64,000 bases of DNA from Cytophagales bacterium (GTDB taxonomy: Bacteria; Bacteroidota; Bacteroidia; Cytophagales; Cyclobacteriaceae): assembly GCA_022360015.1 (NCBI GenBank), contig JAKSDQ010000153.1, positions 124,001 through 188,000 on the forward strand. The letters are read 5' to 3'. The position numbers and the translations under genes were made by a program. The notes under the pieces were generated by a model that saw only the letters and a program-made list of their open reading frames with translations, was not told where the DNA came from and did not search any database. Numbering within the stretch: the first letter of the stretch is position 1; each line of letters starts with the position of its first letter. Positions 33,878 to 42,054 of the stretch are shown here, in pieces.

Positions 33878-34762
33878 ATGGAATCGTTAAGAGTCGGTGG
33901 TGTGCCCGAGCATTTTAACATGCCCTGGCAGCTTTTGCTGCAATCATCAAAATTATCCAAAAAAGGTATAAAGGCTTCCTGGAAGGATTTCAGTGGTGGC
34001 ACAGGTGCCATGATTGAAGCCCTGAACAACAACGAAATCGACATGGCCATGTTACTTACCGAGGGGGCAGTCAAAGGAATTGACAATGGAGGCCGCTATA
34101 GAATTGTAAGTTTTTATGTCGACTCACCACTGATCTGGGGCATACACATACCCGGAGACGCGCCTTACCGGCATATAGACGAAATGAAAGGGAAAACCTA
34201 TGCAATAAGCCGCTATGGCTCAGGTTCGCATTTGATGTCGTTTGTCGATGCACAAATTCGCGGATGGCGTACCGATGCGTTAAAGTTCATCCCGGTAAGC
34301 ACTTTGGAAGGCGCCAGAGAAGCCTTTAAAGAAAACAAGGCAGATATTTTTTACTGGGAAAAATTTACTACAAAAAAATATGTCGATAGTGGTGAGTTCA
34401 GAAGGGTTGGGGAACGGCCGACCCCTTATGCCTGCTTTGTTATCTGCGTCACCGAAAATGCTCTTAAGGAAAAACAGGCCGCCGTCTATAAGCTGATCAA
34501 ACAGGTTTTTAAGGTAAGCAAAAAGCTCGATAAAAACCCGCAACGTGCCTCACTTATCGCTGAATATTATCAGCTCGATAAAAAAGATGTCGAAGACTGG
34601 CTTGCATCTATCCGGTGGACCACCAAATTTAACCTTGATAAAAAAAACTTAAAAAAGGCCATTAAAATACTGGCAGGACTTAATCTGGTTAATGCTGATT
34701 TGAAATACAGACAATTGATCTGGAAAAAATCACTCAATGGCAATGCCCGGATTGATCTCTAG
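33878..34762 (+). CDS. Cytosolic NMT1/THI5-like substrate-binding-fold protein
   Basis: A 294-residue protein with a type-2 periplasmic-binding fold. The frame is open upstream from a TTG at 33701, but that part translates the C-rich tract (Pro/Thr/Asn-rich) and is not protein-like; the ATG at 33878 starts MESLRVGGVPEHFNMPWQLL, the first strand of the fold. Other signatures are WKDFSGGTGAMIEALNNNEIDMA, LLTEGAVKGI, PLIWGIHIPG and MKGKTYAISRYGSGSHLM, as in NMT1-like/nitrate-type binding proteins. No signal peptide exists and no ABC permease or ATPase is adjacent, so it probably acts in the cytosol as a sensor or enzyme. Its 3' end overlaps the convergent PH-domain gene by 33 bp. Confidence 0.75.
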   Translation: MESLRVGGVPEHFNMPWQLLLQSSKLSKKGIKASWKDFSGGTGAMIEALNNNEIDMAMLLTEGAVKGIDNGGRYRIVSFYVDSPLIWGIHIPGDAPYRHIDEMKGKTYAISRYGSGSHLMSFVDAQIRGWRTDALKFIPVSTLEGAREAFKENKADIFYWEKFTTKKYVDSGEFRRVGERPTPYACFVICVTENALKEKQAAVYKLIKQVFKVSKKLDKNPQRASLIAEYYQLDKKDVEDWLASIRWTTKFNLDKKNLKKAIKILAGLNLVNADLKYRQLIWKKSLNGNARIDL

Positions 34763-35191
34763 TATGGCTGTAATAACTCCTTCCTGATCCGCCGGTGCTA
34801 TATAAATGGTTTCCCCTTTGCCATAGTGCATGATCATCCCTTTTTTCGCCAATGCAGGCTTTCTTACCCCTACCCATAAAGTCTTATTCCTGGTAATCCG
34901 TGAGATCTCATCAATACTTATTTTACCACGAAATGGGCCGGAGTGGTATTCAAAGTTGTCATAATAGATCATGTATTTGGTATCGAACCAGATCCATACC
35001 ATAAAACCGTTAACCATAGCCAGTGGAAACAGGACAAAAAAGAGACCGTTGTGCCCATCACGTAAAATCCCGTCTACAACCAGTCCCATAACCATGGTGC
35101 AAATGATGACAATAATTAAGTACGTAATCCCAGTCAAAGCGTCTTTTTTAGCAGGATATATCATCATCCCGCAAGATATTAAGTTGTTCAT
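34730..35191 (-). CDS. Bacterial PH-domain (bPH) membrane protein
   Basis: A 153-residue protein with two membrane spans near the N-terminus (TYLIIVIICTMVMGLVVDG, LFFVLFPLAMVNGFMVWIWF) followed by a short PH-like beta-domain: TKYMIYYDNFEYHSGPFRGK, IDEISRITRNKTLW. The pattern 'Y.I....L....GPF...I....I..I' is that of the bPH_4 (former DUF1200) group. An internal ATG at 35167 (MMIYPAKKDALTG) is an equally good start. Function unknown. Its 3' end overlaps the convergent gene by 33 bp. Confidence 0.7.
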   Translation of the reverse strand: MNNLISCGMMIYPAKKDALTGITYLIIVIICTMVMGLVVDGILRDGHNGLFFVLFPLAMVNGFMVWIWFDTKYMIYYDNFEYHSGPFRGKISIDEISRITRNKTLWVGVRKPALAKKGMIMHYGKGETIYIAPADQEGVITAILEINPGIAIE

Positions 35192-35194
35192 TAA

Positions 35195-35359
35195 AGCAAA
35201 ACCTTAACTGATCCTCTTATTTTTGTTTCAGGATTTATGATAACTTTTGTCATAACCTTTATGACCATAAGCTATCAGACCATAAAAGCAGCTAAAACAA
35301 ATCCTGCAGACATATTAAGGTCCGAAGAGCGTGCGAGCGCACTGAGGGTGGTGATTTGA
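35195..35359 (+). pseudogene. FtsX-type permease, C-terminal fragment
   Basis: The plus strand reads TDPLIFVSGFMITFVITFMT and ISYQTIKAAKTNPADILRSE before a TGA at 35357. This is the last span and conserved tail (SYQxIKAAxxNPxxxLRxE) of FtsX/MacB-type permeases, comparable with the end of the intact gene at 26986-29442. The frame is closed by a TAA about 35192, so only about 50 codons remain. It is a relic left between the PH-domain and aldehyde dehydrogenase genes. Confidence 0.7.
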
Positions 35360-35360
35360 A

Positions 35361-36776
35361 TTATTTAATAACTTTTTTCACCAAACCCATTTTACCGCTG
35401 TAAGGTGGATATCTCAAGGGCACATCGATCCAGGTAGCTTTTTTCATAATACTTTTTTGCTGGGTAAAAGTCTCAAAACTTGCCTTGCCATGATAGGCGC
35501 CAATGCCGCTATTGCCGGTACCGCCGAAAGGCAGATTAGGATTGGCCAGGTGCACAAGGGTATCATTTATGCAACCTCCTCCAAAATTCACATTCTCCAC
35601 TATGCGTTTTTGGTTCTTTTTGTTGCCTGAAAAATAATATAATGAAAGGGGTCTGGGATGATCATTCAAGGTTGTAATGACTTCGTCCAAATCGGTAAAA
35701 GTCAAAACAGGCAGGACAGGCCCGAATATTTCTTCCTGCATAATGGCATCATGCCATGATATCTTGTCAAGGATGGTCGGAGCGATATACAATTCATCAG
35801 CGTCACTTTCTCCACCCATTACCACCTCGCCCTCAGCCAGGAAGCCACTTAAACGGTCAAAATTTTTACGGTTGATGATCCTGGGGTAATCTTCGGATGC
35901 TTTTGGATTATCGCCATAAAAAGTGCTGGCAGCGTCTTTCAGCAATGGCAAAAATTTGTCCTTGATATCCCGGTGAACCAACAAATAATCGGGTGCCACA
36001 CAGGTTTGGCCTGCATTGATGTATTTACCCCATACAATCCGCCTGGCAGCAACCTTCTGATCCGCGTCTTTGTCAACTATACAAGGACTTTTACCGCCAA
36101 GTTCCAGCGTGGTAGGTGTCAGATATTCAGCAGCAGCCCTGGCAACAATTTTTCCCACATATTCACTTCCGGTAAAAAAAATATGGTCAAATTTTTCAGC
36201 CAACAAAGCTGTGGAAGTCTCTACCCCTCCCTGTACCACTGCCACATGGCCTTCTTCAAATACAGCTTCAATGATTCCTGCCAGCACCACGGCAGTATTT
36301 TCAGTAAGCTCCGAGGGTTTGATAATGCAGGTGTTGCCTCCTGCGACGGCACCAATGGCGGGTAAAATTGCCAATTGAAAAGGATAATTCCAGGGACCGA
36401 TAATCAGGGTAACGCCAAAAGGTACCCTGTGCACATAACTCGACCCTTTAAACTGGGACAATGGGGTACCCACATGGCGTGGCTCAGCCCAATCTGATAA
36501 ATGGGTCAGGATATGGTTTATCTCTTCATACACCAACCCTATTTCGGTAACATAAGATTCGAAGCCTGATTTTCTGAAATCTTTTTTCAAGGCATCGATG
36601 ATGGCTGGTTCATTGGCCTTCATAGCCTTTTTAAGTGCTTTTATTTTTTGCTTCCGGAACTTGACAGGCTTGGTTTCTCCGCTATTGAAATAAGCTCTTT
36701 GTCTTTCTATTACCGCTTTTATCTGATTGTAGGGCGTAGCTGCCGGGGTTTTCTTGTCTAGCATGTTAGTGTTCAT
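35361..36776 (-). CDS. Aldehyde dehydrogenase (ALDH3-like)
   Basis: A 471-residue NAD(P)+-dependent aldehyde dehydrogenase of the class-3 group: Rossmann region PFGVTLIIGPWNYPFQLAI and GGNTCIIKPSELTENTA, nucleotide loop FFTGSEYVGK, the catalytic base in LELGGKSPCIV, the catalytic Cys in NAGQTCVAPDY, EEIFGPVLPVLTF, and a class-3 style tail (RYPPYSGKMGLVKKVI). It oxidises aliphatic or aromatic aldehydes to acids; the physiological substrate is unknown. The start ATG at 36776 is followed by a polar leader. A 14-bp palindrome lies 40 bp upstream, with a TATATTTA -7-like element between palindrome and start. Confidence 0.93.
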   Translation of the reverse strand: MNTNMLDKKTPAATPYNQIKAVIERQRAYFNSGETKPVKFRKQKIKALKKAMKANEPAIIDALKKDFRKSGFESYVTEIGLVYEEINHILTHLSDWAEPRHVGTPLSQFKGSSYVHRVPFGVTLIIGPWNYPFQLAILPAIGAVAGGNTCIIKPSELTENTAVVLAGIIEAVFEEGHVAVVQGGVETSTALLAEKFDHIFFTGSEYVGKIVARAAAEYLTPTTLELGGKSPCIVDKDADQKVAARRIVWGKYINAGQTCVAPDYLLVHRDIKDKFLPLLKDAASTFYGDNPKASEDYPRIINRKNFDRLSGFLAEGEVVMGGESDADELYIAPTILDKISWHDAIMQEEIFGPVLPVLTFTDLDEVITTLNDHPRPLSLYYFSGNKKNQKRIVENVNFGGGCINDTLVHLANPNLPFGGTGNSGIGAYHGKASFETFTQQKSIMKKATWIDVPLRYPPYSGKMGLVKKVIK

Positions 36777-36815
36777 GTTGCCAGTGATTTAGTATATAAA
36801 TATAACGATTTTTTC

Positions 36816-36829
36816 GTATGCATGCATAC
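36816..36829. promoter_or_regulatory. 14-bp perfect palindrome upstream of aldehyde dehydrogenase
   Basis: GTATGCATGCATAC is self-complementary and sits 40-53 bp upstream of the ATG, where a -33 element would be relative to TATATTTA at 36797-36804. This is a plausible operator for a dimeric regulator. Confidence 0.45.
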
Positions 36830-36970
36830 CAGCTATGCTTTAAAATTATGACGTTTTCCTGAGTCCTCGCGATTTGCGGGATCAAACTAATTGGACGGTT
36901 CCTTTCAATCCCGTGATAGCACAACGCAAGAACGTGCCTGCATGCTCATTTCTTCTGCTAAAATCTCTTA

Positions 36971-37705
36971 CTACCTGGGCATTTCCTTGACACCGAGCAG
37001 AATATGGTCGACCCACTGATGGTACATTTTTCCGGAAGGATGCAAACCATCTCCCGCCACCAATTCCGGATCTGTGCTGGCCTGCCGGGAAATTCCGGTG
37101 ATATTGAAATATCTGACGGATGATCTTTCTGCTAAAGACCGGTTGATTTTATTATACTGGTCAATTTCCCGGGTGATCTTTTCAGGATCTTTGTCAAGAC
37201 CAAATGGGGTAACCGCATAATCCGGGATAGAAACCACAAATACCCGGGAAGGATTGTTATCTGCAAATGCGATAGCCACATCAAGCAATTCCTGAAATTC
37301 CTCTTCGTAAACCGCCATTTCATAGCCCCTGTACTGATTATTGACACCAATCAGTAACGAAACCAGGTCATATTTTCCCTTGGGACTTGCCTCCTTAATA
37401 CCTTTTTTTAACTCATCGGTAGTCCACCCTGTGGTAGCAATGATTTCCGGTTTTTCCACAGGTAAACCGGAAACTGTCAGTTTATTGGCCAATACCACCG
37501 GCCACCTGTCTTCCTCTGGCACACTTTCACCGATGGTGTAGGAATCTCCAAGCGCCAGAAATTTCAAAGAAGTTGTTTGTCCGGATGTTGTCATATCCAA
37601 CGAGGTATTTTGATTTGATAAGCGGGTATTATTGTCAACCTGATTACAGGCTGCGAGACAAGGAAAAAAGATTAACACAAAGGCAAACCTATCGACCATG
37701 CTCAT
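36971..37705 (-). CDS. SGNH/GDSL-family esterase, lipoprotein
   Basis: A 244-residue exported hydrolase. The N-terminus (MSMVDRFAFVLIFFPCLAAC) is a lipoprotein signal with the Cys at residue 20. Block I is LALGDSYTIGESV with the nucleophilic Ser; block III is VSLLIGVNNQYRG with the oxyanion Asn; block V is DGLHPSGKMYHQW with the catalytic Asp and His. It should deacylate or de-esterify a glycan or lipid in the envelope; the substrate is unknown. It overlaps the end of the yjbR-like gene by 4 bp (ATGA), so the two are translationally coupled. Confidence 0.92.
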   Translation of the reverse strand: MSMVDRFAFVLIFFPCLAACNQVDNNTRLSNQNTSLDMTTSGQTTSLKFLALGDSYTIGESVPEEDRWPVVLANKLTVSGLPVEKPEIIATTGWTTDELKKGIKEASPKGKYDLVSLLIGVNNQYRGYEMAVYEEEFQELLDVAIAFADNNPSRVFVVSIPDYAVTPFGLDKDPEKITREIDQYNKINRSLAERSSVRYFNITGISRQASTDPELVAGDGLHPSGKMYHQWVDHILLGVKEMPR

Positions 37706-38061
37706 GCTCCCATTGCTTGTAAAGCCTCTCTTTTCGCTTTCGGCAAACCTGCTACTACGAGGTCATAAGAGTGATCTATCCAGGCTTTGAACAAATCATC
37801 GGGTATAGTTCCATCAACCTCTATGGTATTCCAATGTTTTTTATTCATGTGATACCCCGGGGTAACGGCAGGATATTCTTCTCTGAGCGCGATGGCTTTT
37901 TCAGGTTCACATTTCAGGTTTACACTTACAAAATTGTCCACGTCAGTCAGGGCAAATATTTTATCCATCACCTTAAATACCAGGGCAAGCTCCCCGAAAG
38001 GGAAAGATTCCGTCACCCCTTTTTTACGAAGACAATATTCTCTGAAACTGACTATATCCAA
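37702..38061 (-). CDS. MmcQ/YjbR-family protein
   Basis: A 119-residue cytosolic protein of the MmcQ/YjbR family (double-wing DNA-binding-like fold): LRKKGVTESFPFGELALVFK at the N-terminus, FVSVNLKCEPEKAIALRE, then GYHMNKKHWNTIEVDG and LVVAGLPKAKRE. Function is undefined, although DNA binding has been proposed from structure. The start is TTG at 38059-38061, directly after the TAA of the upstream gene, with no ATG available. It is coupled to the SGNH gene downstream by an ATGA overlap. Confidence 0.9.
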   Translation of the reverse strand: MDIVSFREYCLRKKGVTESFPFGELALVFKVMDKIFALTDVDNFVSVNLKCEPEKAIALREEYPAVTPGYHMNKKHWNTIEVDGTIPDDLFKAWIDHSYDLVVAGLPKAKREALQAMGA

Positions 38062-38265
38062 TTAAATGAGCCGTTTGATTATTAAATAAATCACCGCCAG
38101 CAAAAACATGATAATTGAAATTTTATTAATGCCATGCATCATCCGCAGGTTGAAATTGGAAGGCTCGTTCGGATCTCTTTTACCAAAAACCCTGATAAAA
38201 TAACTAAAAACTTCACCTACCTGAAAATACTCTTTTAACGAATTCCTGTCTTTTTTCTCATTCAT
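38062..38265 (-). CDS. Small single-span membrane protein, 67 residues
   Basis: A basic N-terminal half (KKDRNSLKEYFQVGEVFSYF, RVFGKRDPNEPSNFNLRMMH) followed by one C-terminal span (ISIIMFLLAVIYLIIKRL). It belongs to a short-protein family that I associate with Cytophagales (DUF6728-like); function unknown. It starts at a clear ATG 18 bp downstream of ispG and ends at the TAA that immediately precedes the TTG start of the yjbR-like gene, so it is inside the ispG operon. Confidence 0.75.
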   Translation of the reverse strand: MNEKKDRNSLKEYFQVGEVFSYFIRVFGKRDPNEPSNFNLRMMHGINKISIIMFLLAVIYLIIKRLI

Positions 38266-38283
38266 GGTTTTTGGTATTAAACG

Positions 38284-40284
38284 TTAAACTTTTTCCTTCT
38301 CTGTCTGTTCTATCCACTTGCCGTCGGCTTTTATAATTTCGATCAGTTCATCCACCGCCTTTTCCGAAGGCACCCCTCTTTTAATCACTTCCTGTCCTTT
38401 GTACAATGTAATTTTACCTTTGCCCGACCCTACATAACCATAATCCGCATCGGCCATCTCACCTGGACCATTGACGATACAGCCCATGATCCCAATTTTG
38501 ACCCCTTTTAAATGATCGGTTCGGCTGCGTATCATAGCAGTGGTTTCCTGCAGGTCGAACAGGGTTCTGCCACAAGAAGGACAGGAAATATATTCTGTCT
38601 TTGACATACGGGTCCGCGCCGCCTGCAGGATACCGAATGCGGTGTTATTAAATGTTTTAATGATTGAAAGCCAGTCATCTTTTGTTTTTTCGTCGAGCAG
38701 GTCGGTTCCCAGCCAGATTCCATCGCCAAGACCGTCGATGAGCAATCCGCCGGCGTCGGTTGAAGCATACAATTGCAATTGCTCTTCAGGAATATCCTTA
38801 TACTTTCTTTTAATAATGACCGGTACATCGACCTTGTTATTGAGCAATGAAATAAAAAACCTTCGCATTTCAGGCATGGCATGCGCGTTATCAGTATCTA
38901 TCACCAATACCAAATTGTTGTCAGTGCCTATCTTTTGTATCAGTTGCGCATTCAGGTCACTGTACCGAAGCCATAAAAAATTGATATTTTCATGGCGGTC
39001 TCCGGTTGCCATATATTCTTCTGGCCTGAGAAGTGGCAATTTGTTGACCCTGTCATCGGCAGTCAGCCAGCAGGGATAGTCCATGATTTCTTTTAAGCCG
39101 TTCGGGAGCATGAAAGGAACCGGATTCCGGCCGCTGTAAATGTAATCGGCCCCCATATCATTCATTTTCCATTTGTCCAGCTCAGGCAGATAAAAATGTC
39201 CTATACACTTCAAATCCTTATATGCTGCGCCTGAGAGCCGGGACACATCGGTAATTACCCTGGGCACATTCCCCGCTCCTATATTTTTTACCCCGGCCGA
39301 CTTTCTTCTTTGATAATGATAAGGGTCGTAAGGAACATGGTCAACCGGTTCAATGGGTCGATGCTGCCCCCTGTCCAGATACCGGTCTACAAGCATTTTA
39401 GCCACAGGTACCTCGTATTCCGGTTCCTCCGTCAATGAAACCCTTACAGTATCTCCCAGTCCATCTTCGAGTAGGGTGCCGATACCTACTGCCGATTTCA
39501 TTCTTCCGTCTTCGCCCTCGCCTGCCTCTGTCACACCAAGGTGTAGCGGATAGGGCTGTAATCCCTCTGCCTCCAGTTTTTGTACCAATAGCCGGTAGGC
39601 CTGCACCATTACCTGGGTGTTACTCGCCTTCATAGACAGCACCACGTCATAGTAATGAAGGTCTTCACAGATCCTCAAAAATTCCAGGGCAGACTCTACC
39701 ATGCCCAACGGGGTGTCTCCGTACCTGCTCATAATTCTGTCCGAAAGAGAACCATGGTTGGTCCCTATGCGCATGGCAGTCCCGTATTCCTTACAAATCC
39801 TGACCAGCGGCATAAATCTTTCCCGTATCCTTTCCACTTCATCCTGGTAACTGTCATCGGTATATTCTATGACCTCAAATTTCTTTTTATCAGCATAATT
39901 TCCCGGATTGACCCGGACTTTCTCCACTATTCTTGCTGCCAGTTCCGCAGCATTCGGGGTGAAGTGGATATCTGCAATCAAGGGCACATCGTACCCTTTT
40001 AACCTCAGCTCTTTTTTGATGTTTTCCAGATTTTGCGCCTCTTTCAGGCTTGGTGCAGTAATCCTCACATATTCACAACCTGCTTCCACCATGCGGATAG
40101 ACTGCGCTACCGAACCTTCAGTGTCCATGGTATCAACAGTCGTCATGGATTGTATTCTTATCGGGTTGGTGCCCCCCAAAGGCAATCCACCGATGTTAAC
40201 TTCCCTCGATAATCTTCTTTGATATTTTGTGAGACTACTACAATACTCTTTGGAATATGCTTCTTCAGTTTTTATGCCTTCCAT
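38284..40284 (-). CDS. ispG: 4-hydroxy-3-methylbut-2-enyl diphosphate synthase, long form
   Basis: Iron-sulfur enzyme of the MEP isoprenoid pathway that converts ME-cPP to HMBPP. The frame opens at a GTG at 40308, but the ATG at 40284 (MEGIKTEEAYSKEYC) is a better start, giving about 666 residues. The TIM barrel is recognised by NPIRIQSMTTVDTMD, PLIADIHFTPNAAE and LSMKASNTQ. The middle about 250-residue insertion marks the long form of Bacteroidota, Chlamydiae and plants. The C-terminal 4Fe-4S domain has CPSCGRTLFD and IMGCIVNGPGEMADADYGYVG. It heads a probable operon with the small membrane, YjbR and SGNH genes. Confidence 0.96.
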   Translation of the reverse strand: MEGIKTEEAYSKEYCSSLTKYQRRLSREVNIGGLPLGGTNPIRIQSMTTVDTMDTEGSVAQSIRMVEAGCEYVRITAPSLKEAQNLENIKKELRLKGYDVPLIADIHFTPNAAELAARIVEKVRVNPGNYADKKKFEVIEYTDDSYQDEVERIRERFMPLVRICKEYGTAMRIGTNHGSLSDRIMSRYGDTPLGMVESALEFLRICEDLHYYDVVLSMKASNTQVMVQAYRLLVQKLEAEGLQPYPLHLGVTEAGEGEDGRMKSAVGIGTLLEDGLGDTVRVSLTEEPEYEVPVAKMLVDRYLDRGQHRPIEPVDHVPYDPYHYQRRKSAGVKNIGAGNVPRVITDVSRLSGAAYKDLKCIGHFYLPELDKWKMNDMGADYIYSGRNPVPFMLPNGLKEIMDYPCWLTADDRVNKLPLLRPEEYMATGDRHENINFLWLRYSDLNAQLIQKIGTDNNLVLVIDTDNAHAMPEMRRFFISLLNNKVDVPVIIKRKYKDIPEEQLQLYASTDAGGLLIDGLGDGIWLGTDLLDEKTKDDWLSIIKTFNNTAFGILQAARTRMSKTEYISCPSCGRTLFDLQETTAMIRSRTDHLKGVKIGIMGCIVNGPGEMADADYGYVGSGKGKITLYKGQEVIKRGVPSEKAVDELIEIIKADGKWIEQTEKEKV

Positions 40285-40368
40285 GTGAACATTTTTAACA
40301 TGTAACACAACCCTTTAAATTTAACTGTTAATTACCTGAATTGTTTGTTGTGTTTTAACGTTTGGTAA

Positions 40369-40376
40369 CAAAAATA
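40369..40376 (-). promoter_or_regulatory. Candidate -7 element of ispG
   Basis: The minus strand reads TATTTTTG (TAnnTTTG), about 85 bp before the ATG; a GTTG lies at roughly the -33 distance. Supporting evidence is motif match only. Confidence 0.35.
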
Positions 40377-40506
40377 TATTTTTTTACCCAGGTATTACAA
40401 CCCTATTACAAAAATGTGTGTCATGCTTACAGAACCTTAGGTTGAAAGAAAGAAAATATGAAATTAATGTTAATTATAATCCAATGATTTTGCACTAAAA
40501 AAGCAG

Positions 40507-40902
40507 CTATTTCTTCCCACTTTTAAATAGAACCGCCGCGGCTTCAATCTCCACTAGCAAATCCTTATTTATTAGCGATTTTACTCCAATCATAGTCGCG
40601 GCCGGTTTTATTTCTTTAAAAAACTCCCCGTGGGCCTTACCGACAGCCTGCCAATGATCCATGTTCACAACAAAAATCCGGGTACGTATTACATCTTCCA
40701 GGGAAGCACCGGCCTCTTCAAGGGCTTTTTGTATGATTTGAAGGATGCATTTGGTTTGCAAATAAGGATCATTAACCCCTACAACTTCTCCGTTAACAAC
40801 CGCAGTAGTGCCCGCTACTTCTATTTGATTTCCTATTCTTACGGCACGTGAATAGCCTACCATGTCTTCCCATTCCGCACCTGATGAGATGTTTCGACGC
40901 AT
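40507..40902 (-). CDS. RidA-family protein
   Basis: A 131-residue cytosolic protein of the RidA/YjgF/UK114 family. Features: AVRIGNQIEVAGTTAVVNGE, then EEAGASLEDVIRTRIFVVNM with the conserved Arg that contacts the imine or carboxylate substrate, and the C-terminal LLVEIEAAAVLF strand. It may deaminate reactive enamines/imines; the subgroup is not the archetypal E. coli RidA, as the sequence starts with a SSGAEWEDMVGYSRA loop. It lies 35 bp after the SDR gene on the same strand. Confidence 0.92.
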   Translation of the reverse strand: MRRNISSGAEWEDMVGYSRAVRIGNQIEVAGTTAVVNGEVVGVNDPYLQTKCILQIIQKALEEAGASLEDVIRTRIFVVNMDHWQAVGKAHGEFFKEIKPAATMIGVKSLINKDLLVEIEAAAVLFKSGKK

Positions 40903-40937
40903 TGTATTATAAAGTTTTCGATGTATGGATGTATGGA

Positions 40938-41645
40938 TTATAAATCGCCCAATTGAGGTCTGATGATAATCTCCTCAACCACAGATTGCCTCGATAGCCG
41001 GGTAGCCGACCAGATAGCCTCTGCAACATCTTCCGGCTTCATGAATCTTTCTGCCGGCAGCGCCACACCTTCCCAGCTAGCCGTGAGGGTGGCCCCGGGC
41101 AATATGGCTGCCACCCTTATCCCATGCTCTTTTAGTTCTTCCCTCAATACCTTGCTGAAACCCAGCAAAGCAAATTTTGAAATGGAATAAGAACCTCCGT
41201 TGGGATAAGCCCGGATGCTTGCCACTGAACAAATGTTAAAGATATCCCCTTGTTTTCTTTCTATCATCTCTGCAACCAGCGCCCGGGTAAGGTGGTAAGC
41301 GCTGTAGAGGTTAGTATTCATCATGGCCTCCAGCACACCTTCTTCCTCCTGGTGGATCATACCCGGTATGAAAATACCTGTATTATTAACTAATATTTCT
41401 ACAGGCTTGTCGATCCCTTTGACAAATTCTGCAAATTGCATCACCTCCTCTCTTCCGGACAGATCAGCCGGCAATGCATGAACTTGTGAGGTGGGAAAGC
41501 TGACAGCCATTTCTTCCTTCAACTGCTCAAGATCCTGTGGGTTTCTCGAGCAGGTGGCTGCATCGAACCCTTCGGCTAAAAACCTGGCTATGAGCGCACG
41601 GCCTATTCCTTTTGTGCCGCCGGTTACTACTATGAGCTTATTCAT
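40938..41645 (-). CDS. Short-chain dehydrogenase/reductase
   Basis: A 235-residue classical SDR: cofactor motif TGGTKGIGRAL at residues 8-18, with CSRNPQ after the second strand (Arg suggests NADPH preference), structural NNTG (ILVNNTGIFIPG), catalytic Ser in ICSVASIRAYP, and catalytic YSISKFALLGFSK (Tyr-x-x-x-Lys). The Asn of NNxG and the Ser-Tyr-Lys triad are all present. The substrate is unknown. The RidA gene follows at 35 bp. Confidence 0.93.
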   Translation of the reverse strand: MNKLIVVTGGTKGIGRALIARFLAEGFDAATCSRNPQDLEQLKEEMAVSFPTSQVHALPADLSGREEVMQFAEFVKGIDKPVEILVNNTGIFIPGMIHQEEEGVLEAMMNTNLYSAYHLTRALVAEMIERKQGDIFNICSVASIRAYPNGGSYSISKFALLGFSKVLREELKEHGIRVAAILPGATLTASWEGVALPAERFMKPEDVAEAIWSATRLSRQSVVEEIIIRPQLGDL

Positions 41646-41707
41646 ATACGGGATTATTGAAGGAAACCAGCATCAGTTGAAAACTTTACATAAGATTGTG
41701 TAGAACA

Positions 41708-41752
41708 AAAAGGCCTCAACTTCGGTTCAGAAAAAGAAATTGAGGCCCTTTT
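41708..41752 (-). terminator. Rho-independent terminator for the small-protein gene (possibly bidirectional)
   Basis: GGCCTCAA (41712-41719) pairs with TTGAGGCC (41740-41747) around a 20-nt loop. On the minus strand the stem is followed by TTTTTG, and on the plus strand by CTTTTGAG. It separates the 35-residue gene from the SDR gene. Confidence 0.7.
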
Positions 41753-41769
41753 GAGTTAAATGAATTTAT

Positions 41770-41877
41770 TTATGCTTCTTTGTCGTGTTCATTATCACTG
41801 ACCATTCTGTTAGGGAAAATCCAGGGTGACACAATGGCCAGGACAAACAAGACAACGATAATCAATAACATACTCAT
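41770..41877 (-). CDS. 35-residue membrane protein
   Basis: A short ORF (MSMLLIIVVLFVLAIVSPWI, then a polar tail ending NEHDKEA) with one membrane span and an acidic cytosolic or periplasmic tail. Its own -7 element (TATATTTG at 41911-41918) lies 34 bp upstream and a terminator follows 18 bp after the stop, so it forms a self-contained transcription unit. A second in-frame ATG is two codons further on. The surrounding arrangement supports a real small gene; function unknown. Confidence 0.65.
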   Translation of the reverse strand: MSMLLIIVVLFVLAIVSPWIFPNRMVSDNEHDKEA

Positions 41878-41910
41878 AACCCAGTAAACTTTTTAGTTTA
41901 AAATATGCAA

Positions 41911-41918
41911 CAAATATA
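41911..41918 (-). promoter_or_regulatory. Candidate -7 element of the 35-residue gene
   Basis: The minus strand reads TATATTTG, a perfect TAnnTTTG, giving a leader of about 27 nt. No TTTG is visible at -33. Confidence 0.45.
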
Positions 41919-42054
41919 AAAAGTCTGCCTGGAATAAAAAATTTAAGATTTGGATAAAATTATTCATGTTTTTCCCAAATAAGTCAGAAGATTACTCGAT
42001 AATACCTATTGATCTATTATTTTAGCTGTCTGATTAAAGACGACGCTTTTTTGC

